23,738 nt of DNA, taken from positions 1-23,738 of the IMG/VR virus record IMGVR_UViG_3300049825_000016, one strand, 5' to 3'. The translations under genes and the position numbers were made by a program. Origin of the DNA: a virus. Positions 14,726 through 23,595 of the stretch are shown here, piece after piece; position 1 is the first letter of the stretch; every line of letters starts with the position of its first letter. The notes below the pieces were generated by a model. The model was not told the origin of the DNA. It ran no database searches and was given only the letters and a program-made list of their open reading frames with translations.

Positions 14726-15175
14726 ATGGCTATTAAAGATGAAATCAGCAATGACCCAATGGGGCTTGGCTATGCAACATGGTTGCCTGATTCTCCGGGC
14801 ACCGTTTGCGATCTATTAAACGCCAAAAACTACGCGCTACCACAGTCAATGTTTGTCCGCGAGATTGAGATTATTGGGCTACATCCTGGTGGGCCAGTAG
14901 CCGGGGACGATGTGCTCGCCAAGTTGGAGGATTTTAGCCTGACCTCGCACCCGCTGGCGCGGATTGTTGTTCGTGCGCTCAATGCGTTGCGACAGACTGA
15001 AGGGCTTGATCTTGGGACTGATGCCGTGCAGTCGATGCTGACGTTGCTTGTGCCCGACGCATTAACCGCTGCTGAGTCTGACGCGCTCAAATCCATTGCC
15101 AGCCAACCAGCCAGCCGCGCAGAGGTGTTGGGGGTTGGGGTGGTGACTATTGAACAAGTGATTGGGGCACTCTAA
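14726..15175 (+). CDS. Hypothetical phage protein, 149 aa
   Basis: The start MAIKDEISNDPMGLGYATWL resembles a short motif (ND-P-x-GxGY) found at the beginning of uncharacterised proteins among phage virion genes. The rest is helical, with SLTSHPLARIVVRALNALRQ in the middle and ALTAAESDALKSIASQPASR near the end. It begins two bases after the methyltransferase stop and ends in a TAATG overlap with the next gene. It is probably a virion or assembly protein, based only on location. Confidence 0.65.
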   Translation: MAIKDEISNDPMGLGYATWLPDSPGTVCDLLNAKNYALPQSMFVREIEIIGLHPGGPVAGDDVLAKLEDFSLTSHPLARIVVRALNALRQTEGLDLGTDAVQSMLTLLVPDALTAAESDALKSIASQPASRAEVLGVGVVTIEQVIGAL

Positions 15176-15651
15176 TGGCTATCCAGTACGGAACCTCAAC
15201 TGCAATCACTATTACGGCGGCGTCACTTGCATCAGCGGCCAACCGTTCCTCGGCTGCGGTTACATCAGGCACGACCAACAACACCAACGACTACCTCATC
15301 ACGGTCAACTGCCTGACGACAGCCACCGCTCCTACCGGCAATAAGCAGATCATCGTGTACGGGTACATGAGCGAGGATGGAACCAACTACCTCGGTAACT
15401 CGACCACTACTGATAACGTGGATGGTACGGACAAGGCCTTGACTGCTATCGGTTCACCAACGAATCTGTTTTTCATGGGCACGTTGCAATTGAACCAAGG
15501 TGCCGTAGCAGTAACCTCTAGACAAGTTTTTAGCGTTGCCACGACGTTTGGTGCTGTTCCACCGAAATGGGGTATTGTTCTCTATAACGATGCAGGTACG
15601 GCGCTTGGGGCGACTGTTACCGCTACCTACCGCGAAATCTACTACACCTAA
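15175..15651 (+). CDS. Putative virion decoration-type protein, 158 aa
   Basis: This is a beta-rich Thr/Ala/Asn-rich protein: MAIQYGTSTAITITAASLAS at the start, DYLITVNCLTTATAPTG, then IIVYGYMSEDGTNYLGNS, and ending in TYREIYYT. The strand pattern suggests a small beta-sandwich of the kind found in capsid or tail decoration proteins. No cysteine cluster, signal peptide or catalytic motif is seen. Start and stop fit between two other putative surface proteins. Confidence 0.6.
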   Translation: MAIQYGTSTAITITAASLASAANRSSAAVTSGTTNNTNDYLITVNCLTTATAPTGNKQIIVYGYMSEDGTNYLGNSTTTDNVDGTDKALTAIGSPTNLFFMGTLQLNQGAVAVTSRQVFSVATTFGAVPPKWGIVLYNDAGTALGATVTATYREIYYT

Positions 15652-15662
15652 AGCGTAGAGCC

Positions 15663-17318
15663 GTGGCTACTAAGAAAGTACGGGCTTCGGCAAAGCGGAC
15701 TACACAGCCGCAATACCCATCCAGACTAAACTTAACTAATGCGCTTGCAAAGAGCATAGTTGGTTATTGGACGCCCGCCGTAAGAGCAGACGTTACAGCA
15801 AGAAACGACCCCCAACAAATAGTTGGTAAGCAAGGCAAAGGTTTAATCTTTGTAAAGGCATCAACACAGTCAGTTACTGTTCCGCTGAGTACGCCCATTA
15901 TTCTTACGAATACTGGAGCATCAATACTAACAATATGTTTTACAACCAATAGCGCAATCAAAGGATCATTTGTTGCGATTGGAAATAACTCAAATTATTT
16001 TAGTGCTTTACTTAGAGGCGATAACGGGTTTGGTGTTACCTCCGCAACTTGGGATGGAACCAATTACGGGCAATGGAGTTCGACACCGTTAACAAACAAT
16101 GAAGTCGGCGTTTATGTAATTACTATAAATGCGGCAAATACGCAGGGCAAAGTTTACAAAAATGGAGTGGATGTCACAACCACTCAAACAAATGTTGGCG
16201 TATTAAGTACAGCATCTTTACCACTTCTAATAGTAGCCGCAGCCAATGTTGGTGGAGGCGATCACCTTGACGGTGGAGTTTATCTTGCCGTTGCGTTTAA
16301 CAAAGTCCTTAGCCCGTCAGAAGTTAGCGCGTTATCTAGAAATCCTTGGCAGATATTTCAGCAAAACCCCGCCAAGTCATCATTAGTACTAAACGCAACA
16401 GCGGCGGCTATTGGAGATGCGTTCCAAGCGAATGCGTTCCAGACTAATGCGTTTCAAACTACCGCAACAACAGGAATTACCGCTACTCTAGCGGCCACGT
16501 TAGACAGCGTAACCGTAGCCTCGACAGGTACGGTAGGTCATCCAGCCGCTTTAATTGCCACGCTTGATAGCGTTACTGTAGCCGCCAGCGCCACCGCAGG
16601 CCACCCCACCAGCCTAGCCGTCACGCTAGACAGCGTAACCGTAGCCGCCAGCGCCACCGCAGGCCACCCCACCAGCCTAGCCGTCACGCTAGACAGCGTA
16701 ACCGTAGCCGCCAGCGCCACCGCAGGCCACCCCACCAGCCTAGCCGTTACGCTGGACAGCGTAACCGTTGCAGTATCTGCTACCGCAGGCCACCCCGCGA
16801 CGTTGACAGCAACGCTTGATAGCATTGCTTTTGCTGCGGCGGCAACAACGACCAGCGGCATTACCGCTACGATGGCGGTCACGCTTGACAGCGTAGCGTT
16901 TGCGTCTAGTTCTACCGTTGGGCACCCTACTACTCTAGCGGTTACGCTAGACAGCGTTGCGGCCTCTTTTGCCGCAACAACGGGTCATTCTGCCAACCTA
17001 GCCGTTACGCTTGATACCGTAGCGGTTGCATCGGTTGCCACGGTCGGCCATCCGGCGACGCTGGCGATAACGCTAGACGACATTGTATTTGCCGCCGCAG
17101 CAACCACCGCTCACAGCATTACCGCCAACATCGCTTTTACGCTTGACGGCGTTTTGTACAATAGTGCTATAGTATCTGGGCATAGCGCCACGATTGCCTT
17201 TGCACTTGACGACATCAGCGTCAACATCACGGCGGTCAATTCCAACCCCGGCCCGATCACAGGGTACGTTGAAACGCTGCTCGTTTTGAGAACATTTACC
17301 GATAGAAAGAGGTTCTGA
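15663..17318 (+). CDS. LamG-like surface protein with 12 tandem 21-23-aa repeats
   Basis: This 551-aa protein starts at GTG 15663. Residues about 20-235 resemble a concanavalin/LamG domain (GKVYKNGVDVTT and the closing LSRNPWQIF motif often seen in phage LamG-like proteins). A short AFQ-x-NAFQ-x-NAFQ linker follows at about 250-264. From about residue 273 to 530 there are twelve repeats on the theme (A/T)xLAVTLDSVTVAASATAGHP. A short C-terminal tail follows. It is probably a virion fibre or host-binding protein. The LamG part looks AT-richer than its neighbours, which could indicate separate acquisition. The Shine-Dalgarno is weak. Confidence 0.7.
   Translation: MATKKVRASAKRTTQPQYPSRLNLTNALAKSIVGYWTPAVRADVTARNDPQQIVGKQGKGLIFVKASTQSVTVPLSTPIILTNTGASILTICFTTNSAIKGSFVAIGNNSNYFSALLRGDNGFGVTSATWDGTNYGQWSSTPLTNNEVGVYVITINAANTQGKVYKNGVDVTTTQTNVGVLSTASLPLLIVAAANVGGGDHLDGGVYLAVAFNKVLSPSEVSALSRNPWQIFQQNPAKSSLVLNATAAAIGDAFQANAFQTNAFQTTATTGITATLAATLDSVTVASTGTVGHPAALIATLDSVTVAASATAGHPTSLAVTLDSVTVAASATAGHPTSLAVTLDSVTVAASATAGHPTSLAVTLDSVTVAVSATAGHPATLTATLDSIAFAAAATTTSGITATMAVTLDSVAFASSSTVGHPTTLAVTLDSVAASFAATTGHSANLAVTLDTVAVASVATVGHPATLAITLDDIVFAAAATTAHSITANIAFTLDGVLYNSAIVSGHSATIAFALDDISVNITAVNSNPGPITGYVETLLVLRTFTDRKRF
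16581..16769 (+). repeat. 63-bp tandem repeat, three units
   Basis: Units 16581-16643 and 16644-16706 are identical over 63 bp; 16707-16769 differs at only three positions, all near its end. Each unit codes for 21 residues (AASATAGHPTSLAVTLDS plus VTV). Neighbouring units on both sides are divergent, so this is a recent expansion inside an older repeat array. Confidence 0.95.
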
Positions 17319-17624
17319 ATGTCGATCAATCTTAAAGCAATTACGACCCGTCTGGGTTACCAGCAGATCACCGCGCTGACAGCATCTACTGCTCTTACGG
17401 TGCCTATCATGGACGTTAACGGTCTGTCGTGCCGTCCTGCTATTGCCATCATCACGCCAGAAACGCAAGCCGTGCGATGGCGCGACGACGGCGTGGCACC
17501 TACCGCAAGCGTCGGTATGCCCTTGGCGGCTGGCGTTTCGTTGCAGTATGATGGTGACATCACGCAGATTCGCTTTATCGAGCAATCTGCAAGTGCCAAA
17601 CTTAACGTGACGTACTACGCATGA
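17319..17624 (+). CDS. Putative virion protein, 101 aa
   Basis: The product has the pattern VRWRDDGVAPTASVGMPLAA (about residues 52-71), then an ITQIRFIEQSASAKLNVTYY ending, a short beta-type protein seen repeatedly among phage head and tail genes. AGAGG in the end of the previous gene serves as ribosome binding site. Its stop overlaps the next start (ATGA). No enzyme motif is present; a head or tail surface role is inferred. Confidence 0.65.
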   Translation: MSINLKAITTRLGYQQITALTASTALTVPIMDVNGLSCRPAIAIITPETQAVRWRDDGVAPTASVGMPLAAGVSLQYDGDITQIRFIEQSASAKLNVTYYA

Positions 17625-18109
17625 ACATCTCAAACGATACCCCAAGCATGGACTATCTGGCGTATTTTACGAAGCAGATGCCCAAAGACCTTGCGGCTAT
17701 GGCCGCGCTGCGTGACGAACTGGCTGTTCGTCAAGGCGCGTTGTCGGCGGCTGAAGATACGGTCAAATTGAAGGCTGATGCCGTAATAGCATTGGCATCA
17801 GCAAACGAGGAAGCGGCTGCGTTGCGGTCTAAAGCGGCGGCATATGTTTTGGAGACCAAGGCACAAAAGTCTGCTGCTGACAAGCGCGACAAAGAACAAG
17901 CCGTTCGCGAAAGCGAATTTGCGGTTAGTTTTGACGCCCGCGACAAAGCACTTGCATTGCGTGAAACGCAACTCGCAGCCAATCTTGCCGCCGTAGAAGT
18001 TAGAGATTCTGCGTTGTTTGCCGCACTAGCCAAGTTGGACGCTGATCGTGCTGTACTCGATAGCCGCGTCAAAGCGTTCCAAGACAAGGTAGCATCTATT
18101 TCCGTTTAA
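17621..18109 (+). CDS. Coiled-coil protein, 162 aa
   Basis: After a short N-terminal segment (MNISNDTPSMDYLAYFTKQM) the protein is one long Ala-, Lys-, Glu- and Asp-rich helix with heptad character from about residue 25 to 155 (for example ALRDELAVRQGALSAAEDTV and DKALALRETQLAANLAAVEV). No membrane segment or cysteine is seen. It directly precedes the scaffold gene and could be an assembly, fibre-stalk or chaperone protein. No family is recognised. Confidence 0.65.
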   Translation: MNISNDTPSMDYLAYFTKQMPKDLAAMAALRDELAVRQGALSAAEDTVKLKADAVIALASANEEAAALRSKAAAYVLETKAQKSAADKRDKEQAVRESEFAVSFDARDKALALRETQLAANLAAVEVRDSALFAALAKLDADRAVLDSRVKAFQDKVASISV

Positions 18110-18149
18110 CCGTACTGGCCCGTTGACCAGGGAATCTTAGGATTCACAA

Positions 18150-18905
18150 ATGTCTGAAGAAGTTGAAGTATTTGTACCAGCGGAAATACCCGCGCCAGAG
18201 CAGGTTGCCACGGCAGCGCCTGAGACTGAAGTAGAAACGCCGGAAGTCAAGTCATTCTCGCAAGAGGAACTTGATGCCGCCATCGGCAAAAGGTTGGCAA
18301 GAGAGCAGCGTAAGTGGGAAAGAGAGCGTCAGGTTGCACCGTCCGTTTCGACGGCCCCGGTTCCTACTGTTGACCAGTTTGAGTCTGTTGAAGCATATGC
18401 TGATGCGTTGGCATTGCGTAAGGCCGAACAACTGGTTGAGCAGCGGGAACAACGGAAGCAACAATCTGAGGCTCTGGAAACCTATCACGACAAAGAGGAA
18501 GACGCGCGGGGTAAGTACGATGACTTTGAACAAGTCGCGTACAACCCTAACCTCCGAATCACAGATGTGATGGCACAAACGATCCAGGCGTCAGATATTG
18601 GGCCTGATGTAGCCTACTTCTTGGGGTCAAACCCAAAAGAGGCGGATCGCATTTCCCGTTTGGCTCCGCTCATGCAAGCCCGTGAAATTGGCAAATTGGA
18701 GGCAAAACTTGCTTCTGACCCGCCAACGAAAAAAGTCTCAAGTGCCCCTACCCCGATCACACCGATCAAGGGTAAAGGTACTGCTCCCGCGACCTATGAC
18801 ACGACTGATCCAAGATCAATCAAGTCTATGAGTACATCTGATTGGATTGCTGCTGAACGTCAGCGGCAGATCAAGAAGATGGAAGCATCCAACAAGTTCC
18901 GCTAA
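18150..18905 (+). CDS. Capsid scaffold protein (P22-like position)
   Basis: This 251-aa hydrophilic protein has an acidic, Pro/Glu/Val-rich N-terminus (about 1-38), the AAIGKRLAREQRKWERERQV motif common in phage scaffolds, a helical Glu/Gln/Arg-rich middle, and a basic C-terminal helix (ERQRQIKKMEASNKFR). Basic C-terminal helices of P22 gp8 bind coat protein. It lies immediately upstream of coat, as in P22, and has TTAGGA ahead of the ATG. It is somewhat shorter than P22 gp8 (303 aa). The role is confident from context; sequence similarity is limited. Confidence 0.88.
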   Translation: MSEEVEVFVPAEIPAPEQVATAAPETEVETPEVKSFSQEELDAAIGKRLAREQRKWERERQVAPSVSTAPVPTVDQFESVEAYADALALRKAEQLVEQREQRKQQSEALETYHDKEEDARGKYDDFEQVAYNPNLRITDVMAQTIQASDIGPDVAYFLGSNPKEADRISRLAPLMQAREIGKLEAKLASDPPTKKVSSAPTPITPIKGKGTAPATYDTTDPRSIKSMSTSDWIAAERQRQIKKMEASNKFR

Positions 18906-18921
18906 CTTCTAAGGAAATGTA

Positions 18922-20133
18922 ATGAGTAACTCGATTCTCACAATCGACATGATTACCCGCAAGGCACTTGAAATCCTTGAGAATAATCTTGTCCTGACCC
19001 GTAACGTCAACCGCCAGTACGACGACTCGTTCGCCGTTGAAGGTGCGAAGATCGGCTCTACGCTGCGTATTCGTCTGCCCGACCGTGCGCTGGTTACTGA
19101 CGGTGCCGCCCTGCAAGTCCAAGACGACAACGAACAGTACACCACGCTGTCGGTGTCCTCGCAAAAGCACATTGGCGTCAATTTCACCAGCGCCGAACTG
19201 ACGATGCAGTTGGACGACTTTGCAGACCGTGTGCTGAAGCCGCGTATCTCGCAGTTGGCTGCGTCCATTGACAACGATGTGGCTAACGCCTACAAGTCGA
19301 TCTACTCGTCGGTCGGCACCCCCGGCACCACCCCCGGCACTTCGTTGGTCATGCTGCAAGCGCAGCAAAAGATGAACGAATATGCTGCCATGACGAACAA
19401 CCGTTACCTGACGGTGAACCCTGCTGCCAACGCGCAGTTGGTCGAAGGCATGAAGGGTTTCTTCAACCCTACCAGCACGATTAGCAAGCAGTTTGCTTCG
19501 GGCATGATGGGCACGGGCGTTCTGGGCTACGACGAAGTGAATATGTCGCAGTCCATTGTGAACCACACCACAGGTAACTTCCCTGCGGCCCCTATCGTTG
19601 CAACTACCGTTGCCGCGCAAGGTCAAGCCACGTTGGACATCAGTTTTACCAGCGGCACCAAAACCGTTCTTAAGGGCGATGTGTTCACGGTTGCTGGCGT
19701 CTATAGCGTCAACCCACAGACCCGTCAATCGACCGGCTCGTTGCAGCAGTTCGTTGTTACCGCTGATGCCAGCGTGACCAGCGGCACGACTATGACGCTG
19801 AACATTGCGCCTGCAATGTATACGTCTAGCAGCGCTTTGGCGACCATTGATGCGTTCCCAGTTGCCACCAGCGGCGCGATTACCTTCCTTGGTGCCGCAT
19901 CTACGCAATACGCGCAAAATCTGGCCTACCAAAAGGATGCCATTACGTTTGCCACGGCTGACCTGTTGCTGCCTCAAGGTGTGGACATGGCTTCGCGTCA
20001 AGTCCATAACGGTATCTCGATGCGTATTGTTCGTCAGTACGACATCAACAACGACCGTATGCCTTGCCGTATCGACGTTCTGTACGGCTACAACGTCATT
20101 CGCGCACCTATGGCTGTGCGGATGTGGGGCTAA
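18922..20133 (+). CDS. P22-like major capsid (coat) protein
   Basis: This 403-aa protein has a strong AAGGAAATGTA ribosome binding site before the ATG. It shows the gp5-type N-terminus ITRKALEILENNLVLTRNVN, then VEGAKIGSTLRIRLPDR and VNFTSAELTMQLDDFADRVL, and ends with DVLYGYNVIRAPMAVRMWG, typical of P22-type coats (HK97 fold with an inserted domain). P22 gp5 is 430 aa. A UUCG-loop terminator follows at once, as expected for a highly expressed gene. Confidence 0.95.
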   Translation: MSNSILTIDMITRKALEILENNLVLTRNVNRQYDDSFAVEGAKIGSTLRIRLPDRALVTDGAALQVQDDNEQYTTLSVSSQKHIGVNFTSAELTMQLDDFADRVLKPRISQLAASIDNDVANAYKSIYSSVGTPGTTPGTSLVMLQAQQKMNEYAAMTNNRYLTVNPAANAQLVEGMKGFFNPTSTISKQFASGMMGTGVLGYDEVNMSQSIVNHTTGNFPAAPIVATTVAAQGQATLDISFTSGTKTVLKGDVFTVAGVYSVNPQTRQSTGSLQQFVVTADASVTSGTTMTLNIAPAMYTSSSALATIDAFPVATSGAITFLGAASTQYAQNLAYQKDAITFATADLLLPQGVDMASRQVHNGISMRIVRQYDINNDRMPCRIDVLYGYNVIRAPMAVRMWG

Positions 20134-20137
20134 ATTG

Positions 20138-20160
20138 AACGCCCCTTCGGGGGCGTTTTG
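20138..20160 (+). terminator. Rho-independent terminator after the coat gene
   Basis: AACGCCCC (20138-20145), TTCG tetraloop and GGGGCGTT (20150-20157) form an 8-bp stem, followed by a short T-rich run. It should partly end transcription after coat and lower expression of the downstream tail genes. Confidence 0.8.
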
Positions 20161-20183
20161 TAACTCTTTTTAAGGAAATTATC

Positions 20184-20606
20184 ATGGCACTCCCTTCAGT
20201 TGGTGGCGGTTCGCAAATTGGCGACGGCAACCTCAATGAAATTAAACTCGGCGCTCTTTCGGCACCACAAACGGCTACGGCTACGGCTACTTTGACGGTG
20301 GCCCAAACCACCGGCGGCATTTTGGTCGGCAACCCGTCCACTACCGCAGCAACCTACACGTTTCCAACGGCTGCGTTGTTGGATGCTGGTCTTAGCAACG
20401 TCAAGATCGGCAGCACGTTTGAGTTGACCATCATTAACTTGGGCACCTCAACGGGCCTGATTACTGTGGCTGGTGGCACGGGCGTCACCGCTGTTGGCAA
20501 TCTGGTAATTGGTATCACCGGCAGCGTGGCGGGTGTTGGTGCAGCGGCGCAGTTTGTGTTCCGCAAGACCGGCGACGGCGCGTACTCGGTGTACCGTACT
20601 GCCTAA
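20184..20606 (+). CDS. Putative capsid decoration protein, 140 aa
   Basis: The protein is small, glycine- and threonine-rich and beta-type, with LTVAQTTGGILVGNPSTTAA (about 37-56), STFELTIINLGTSTGLITVA and a C-terminal FRKTGDGAYSVYRTA. This pattern recurs directly downstream of coat genes in tailed phages and is often considered decoration or head-associated. TAAGGAAATTATC gives a good ribosome binding site. A hairpin lies on each side of the gene, so it may be expressed at its own level. Confidence 0.7.
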   Translation: MALPSVGGGSQIGDGNLNEIKLGALSAPQTATATATLTVAQTTGGILVGNPSTTAATYTFPTAALLDAGLSNVKIGSTFELTIINLGTSTGLITVAGGTGVTAVGNLVIGITGSVAGVGAAAQFVFRKTGDGAYSVYRTA

Positions 20607-20611
20607 TGAAC

Positions 20612-20629
20612 GGGGGGCTTTGGCCCCCC
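20612..20629 (+). terminator. GC-rich hairpin, possible attenuator
   Basis: GGGGGGC (20612-20618), loop TTTG and GCCCCCC (20623-20629) form a strong 7-bp stem six bases after the decoration-gene stop. It lacks a T-run, so it may stabilise the mRNA end or pause transcription rather than terminate it. Confidence 0.45.
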
Positions 20630-20636
20630 ATTCTCT

Positions 20637-20789
20637 ATGGTCATTTACCTGCGACATGAGAAGCACGGCACCAAGGTCGCCATAAGCGAAACTGAGGCCG
20701 TTGCTGATGAAAAAAATGGATGGGTGCGGTACACTCTGGGCGAGGTAGTCCCTCCACCAGTTAACCGGCTACGAAGGCGAAAAGAATGA
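20637..20789 (+). CDS. Conserved small phage protein, 50 aa
   Basis: The product begins MVIYLRHEKHGTKVAISETE, continues with AVADEKNGWVRYTLGE and ends in a basic LRRRKE. The HGTKVA...E...DEKNGW pattern is familiar from short proteins encoded between coat and gp4-like genes in podoviruses. The stop overlaps the gp4-like start (ATGA). The ATG lies eight bases after the preceding hairpin and has no clear Shine-Dalgarno apart from the GC-rich stem. The function is unknown, although its constant position suggests a head-completion or assembly role. Confidence 0.75.
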   Translation: MVIYLRHEKHGTKVAISETEAVADEKNGWVRYTLGEVVPPPVNRLRRRKE

Positions 20790-21496
20790 CGACTGCTGCG
20801 GATCAGATCAATGGCGCACTTCGTTTAATCGGCCAACTGGCCGAGGGTGAAATTCCTTCGTTGGAAACGTATCAAGACAGCCTGACTGCTTTGAATCAGA
20901 TGATTGATTCATGGAGTACCGAGCGGTTGTCGGTGTTCTCGACGCAAGATCAGGTATTCACTTGGGCACCCGGAGTTCTTCACCAAACACTTGGGCCTAC
21001 CGGCACGTTTGTCGGCAACCGCCCCGTGTTGCTGGATGACTCGACGTTTTTTAAAGACCCGACAAACGGCGTTTCGTTTGGCATCAAGATAATCAACCAG
21101 CAGCAGTACAACGGTATTGCTGTCAAAACGGTTACGTCCACTTATCCGCAAGTCATATGGATCAACACGGACTACGAGAACATTGATATGTACGTTTATC
21201 CGGTGCCAACAAAGGCGCTGGAATGGCACTTTGTGTCGGTGACAGAATTGACCCAACCTGCGTTGTTGTCTACAACGTTGTCGTTTCCGCCAGGTTATTT
21301 GCGGGCGTTTCGGTACAGTTTGGCGGTAGAGTTGGCGGCTGAGTTTGGCGTTGAACCTTCGCCTACGGTAGCGCGGATTGCTATGGCATCCAAACGCAAT
21401 CTCAAGCGCATCAACAACCCTGACGACATTATGAGTCTGCCGTACAGCATCGTTGGCACCCGCCAGCGGTTCAACATCTTTGCAGGTAACTACTGA
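20786..21496 (+). CDS. P22 gp4-like tail accessory (head completion) protein
   Basis: This 236-aa protein has the typical N-terminus for this group: INGALRLIGQLAEGE, then SLTALNQMIDSWSTERLSVF, followed by a beta-rich middle (VIWINTDYENIDMYVYPVP) and a C-terminal helical LRAFRYSLAVELAAEFG. In P22, gp4 binds below the portal ring and closes the channel after packaging. The order coat, small protein, gp4, gp10 is conserved. It is longer than P22 gp4 (166 aa). Its TGATG end overlaps the gp10-like gene. Confidence 0.87.
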   Translation: MTTAADQINGALRLIGQLAEGEIPSLETYQDSLTALNQMIDSWSTERLSVFSTQDQVFTWAPGVLHQTLGPTGTFVGNRPVLLDDSTFFKDPTNGVSFGIKIINQQQYNGIAVKTVTSTYPQVIWINTDYENIDMYVYPVPTKALEWHFVSVTELTQPALLSTTLSFPPGYLRAFRYSLAVELAAEFGVEPSPTVARIAMASKRNLKRINNPDDIMSLPYSIVGTRQRFNIFAGNY

Positions 21497-23592
21497 TGAA
21501 GTCGCCTATTCTTGGCGGCTCATATGTAGCAAGATCGACCAATGCGGCAGACGCCCGCATGGTCAACTTGTATGCCGAGGCAACAGCAGAGGGGGGCAAG
21601 GAAGCAGGTTTCTTGTCCCGCTGCCCCGGTTTAAGTGCGCGTATTACGGTAGGCGATGGCCCAATTCGAGGGCTGTGGACGTATGGCGGCAATGGTTATG
21701 TCGTATCTGGTCTGGAACTGTACAAGATTGCACCCGACTACACCAGCACGCTGTTAGGGTCTGTAACGGGCACCGGCCCCGTGTCAATGACCGACAACGG
21801 CACGCAACTGTTTGTTGCCTGCAACGGCCCCGGATTTATCTACAACGCCAACACCAACGTGTTTTCGGTTATTGGCGACCCCGATTTTGCTGGGGCGGTG
21901 AACGTTGGATTTATTGACGGGTACTTTGTTTTTACGCAGCCTAACAGCCAGATTTTTTGGGTGACCACGCTGTACGATGGCACTTCGGTTGACCCGTTGG
22001 ATTTTGCGTCGGCTGAAGGTTCTCCAGACGGCATCGTGTCAATGATCGTGGATCACCGCGAAGTTTGGATGTTGGGCACCAACTCGGTTGAGGTTTGGTA
22101 CGACGCAGGCAACACCGACTTTCCGCTGGCGCGTATTCAAGGCGCGTACAACGAGGTTGGTTGCGCTGCTACGTTCTCTGTAGCCAAACTCGACAACGGC
22201 ATCTTTTGGCTCGGTTCTGATGCCCGTGGCAATGGCATTGTGTACCGTTCCAAAGGTTACGCTGCGGTGCGTATTTCCACCAGCGCTATTGAGTATGCGA
22301 TTCAAAATTACGCAACTATTTCAGATGCAATTGCGTACACCTATCAAGAACAAGGGCACACGTTTTACGTTCTGACATTTCCATCTGCTGATGCAACGTG
22401 GGCGTATGACGCCTCAACCGATTTGTGGCATGAGCGTGCTGGCTGGGGGCCAAATGGGTTTATGCGGCACCGTTCTAATTGCCAAATGAATTTTGGCAAC
22501 GAGATTATCGTTGGCGATTTTGAAACCGGCAAATTGTACGCGCTTGATTTGCACAATTACACCGACGATGGCGTGATCCAAAAATGGTTGCGTTCATGGC
22601 GTGCTATTCCTACGGGTCAGAACGATCTTAAACGTACCGCGCAGCACAGCCTGCAATTGGACATGGAAGTGGGTGCGTATAACGATTTGGTGGACTTTGT
22701 GCCGCCAGCACCTGTTGGCGGGATGGTGTTGCGTTATTTCACCACAGAAGCCGCAAGCATCATTGAATTTACTTTGAATGGCGGTTCTGCTCCGTTAAAC
22801 GCGACCGTGGATTGGGGTGACGGGGCTGTCGATACATTTACCGCAGATGGAACGTACAGCCACGAAAATATGGTTGGCGGTGAAGTTTTGGTAACTATTA
22901 CTGGAACTTGCCCTCAGTTTATTTCGGGAACCGGATTTATTGCGCGACTTATAGAAATTGTGTCGTGGGATGATGCATTGGGCCTTGAGGTTGTAGATAT
23001 TTCGGATAGCAATCCCGAAAACCCAGTTTTTGTAGGCGTCCCCGCAAATTTACCAACTACGCTTTGGCGGGTAAGTTTTTTTAATTGCTATGTGTTTAAT
23101 GATGCTAATGTTGTATCTTGGGACACCAGCAATTTAACTAGCATGGGGAATATGTTTAATGGGGCTAATACATTTAATCAAGACATATCTGGATGGAACA
23201 CATCCGCTGTCGGTATTATGTTTGGCATGTTTCAAAATGCCTTCTCATTTGACCAAAACATTGGCGCGTGGAATACATCTTCCGTTTACGATATGGGAAG
23301 TATGTTCAGCGGCGCAACGGCGTTTAACCAAGATATTAGTGGTTGGGACATGACACAGGTTGTGTATACAAATAATATGTTTGAGTTTGCTTCTGCGTTC
23401 AACCAACCAATTGGTGCTTGGACGTTTACAATGCTGGAAGACGCTTCGTATATGTTCTTGGACGCTACGGTGTTTAACCAAGATTTGAGTGGCTGGTGCG
23501 TAACCAACATTCCTTCGCTGCCTACGGACTTTGACACCGGCTCTGCGTTGACCGCCCCCCACCTTCCAGTTTGGGGCACTTGCCCCCCATAA
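21496..23592 (+). CDS. P22 gp10-like tail hub protein fused to PKD-like and DUF285/BspA-type repeats
   Basis: The first about 400 of 698 residues are gp10-like (packaged DNA stabilisation): MKSPILGGSYVARSTNAADA, RMVNLYAEA, ITVGDGPIRGLW, QIFWVTTLYDGTSVDPLDFA, and SLQLDMEVGAYND at 387-399. Then the sequence changes: a PKD-like beta domain (TVDWGDGAVDTFTADG, GGEVLVTITGTCP, about 405-475), a spacer, and DUF285/BspA-type repeats from about 535 to 690 with the period FNQDISGWNTS...MxxMFxxAxxFNQ. The gene stops at TAA 23590-23592. The gp10-like C-terminal segment appears immediately afterwards in the same frame. P22 gp10 is 472 aa without such repeats. The extra module looks AT-richer than the gp10 part. 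It may add a host-binding surface to the tail. Confidence 0.88.
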   Translation: MKSPILGGSYVARSTNAADARMVNLYAEATAEGGKEAGFLSRCPGLSARITVGDGPIRGLWTYGGNGYVVSGLELYKIAPDYTSTLLGSVTGTGPVSMTDNGTQLFVACNGPGFIYNANTNVFSVIGDPDFAGAVNVGFIDGYFVFTQPNSQIFWVTTLYDGTSVDPLDFASAEGSPDGIVSMIVDHREVWMLGTNSVEVWYDAGNTDFPLARIQGAYNEVGCAATFSVAKLDNGIFWLGSDARGNGIVYRSKGYAAVRISTSAIEYAIQNYATISDAIAYTYQEQGHTFYVLTFPSADATWAYDASTDLWHERAGWGPNGFMRHRSNCQMNFGNEIIVGDFETGKLYALDLHNYTDDGVIQKWLRSWRAIPTGQNDLKRTAQHSLQLDMEVGAYNDLVDFVPPAPVGGMVLRYFTTEAASIIEFTLNGGSAPLNATVDWGDGAVDTFTADGTYSHENMVGGEVLVTITGTCPQFISGTGFIARLIEIVSWDDALGLEVVDISDSNPENPVFVGVPANLPTTLWRVSFFNCYVFNDANVVSWDTSNLTSMGNMFNGANTFNQDISGWNTSAVGIMFGMFQNAFSFDQNIGAWNTSSVYDMGSMFSGATAFNQDISGWDMTQVVYTNNMFEFASAFNQPIGAWTFTMLEDASYMFLDATVFNQDLSGWCVTNIPSLPTDFDTGSALTAPHLPVWGTCPP

Positions 23593-23595
23593 ATC

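Noticed and set aside
18871-20007. 378-aa leftward open frame opposite the coat gene
   Set aside because: It is antisense to a clear coat protein, with Arg/His-rich composition typical of shadow frames.
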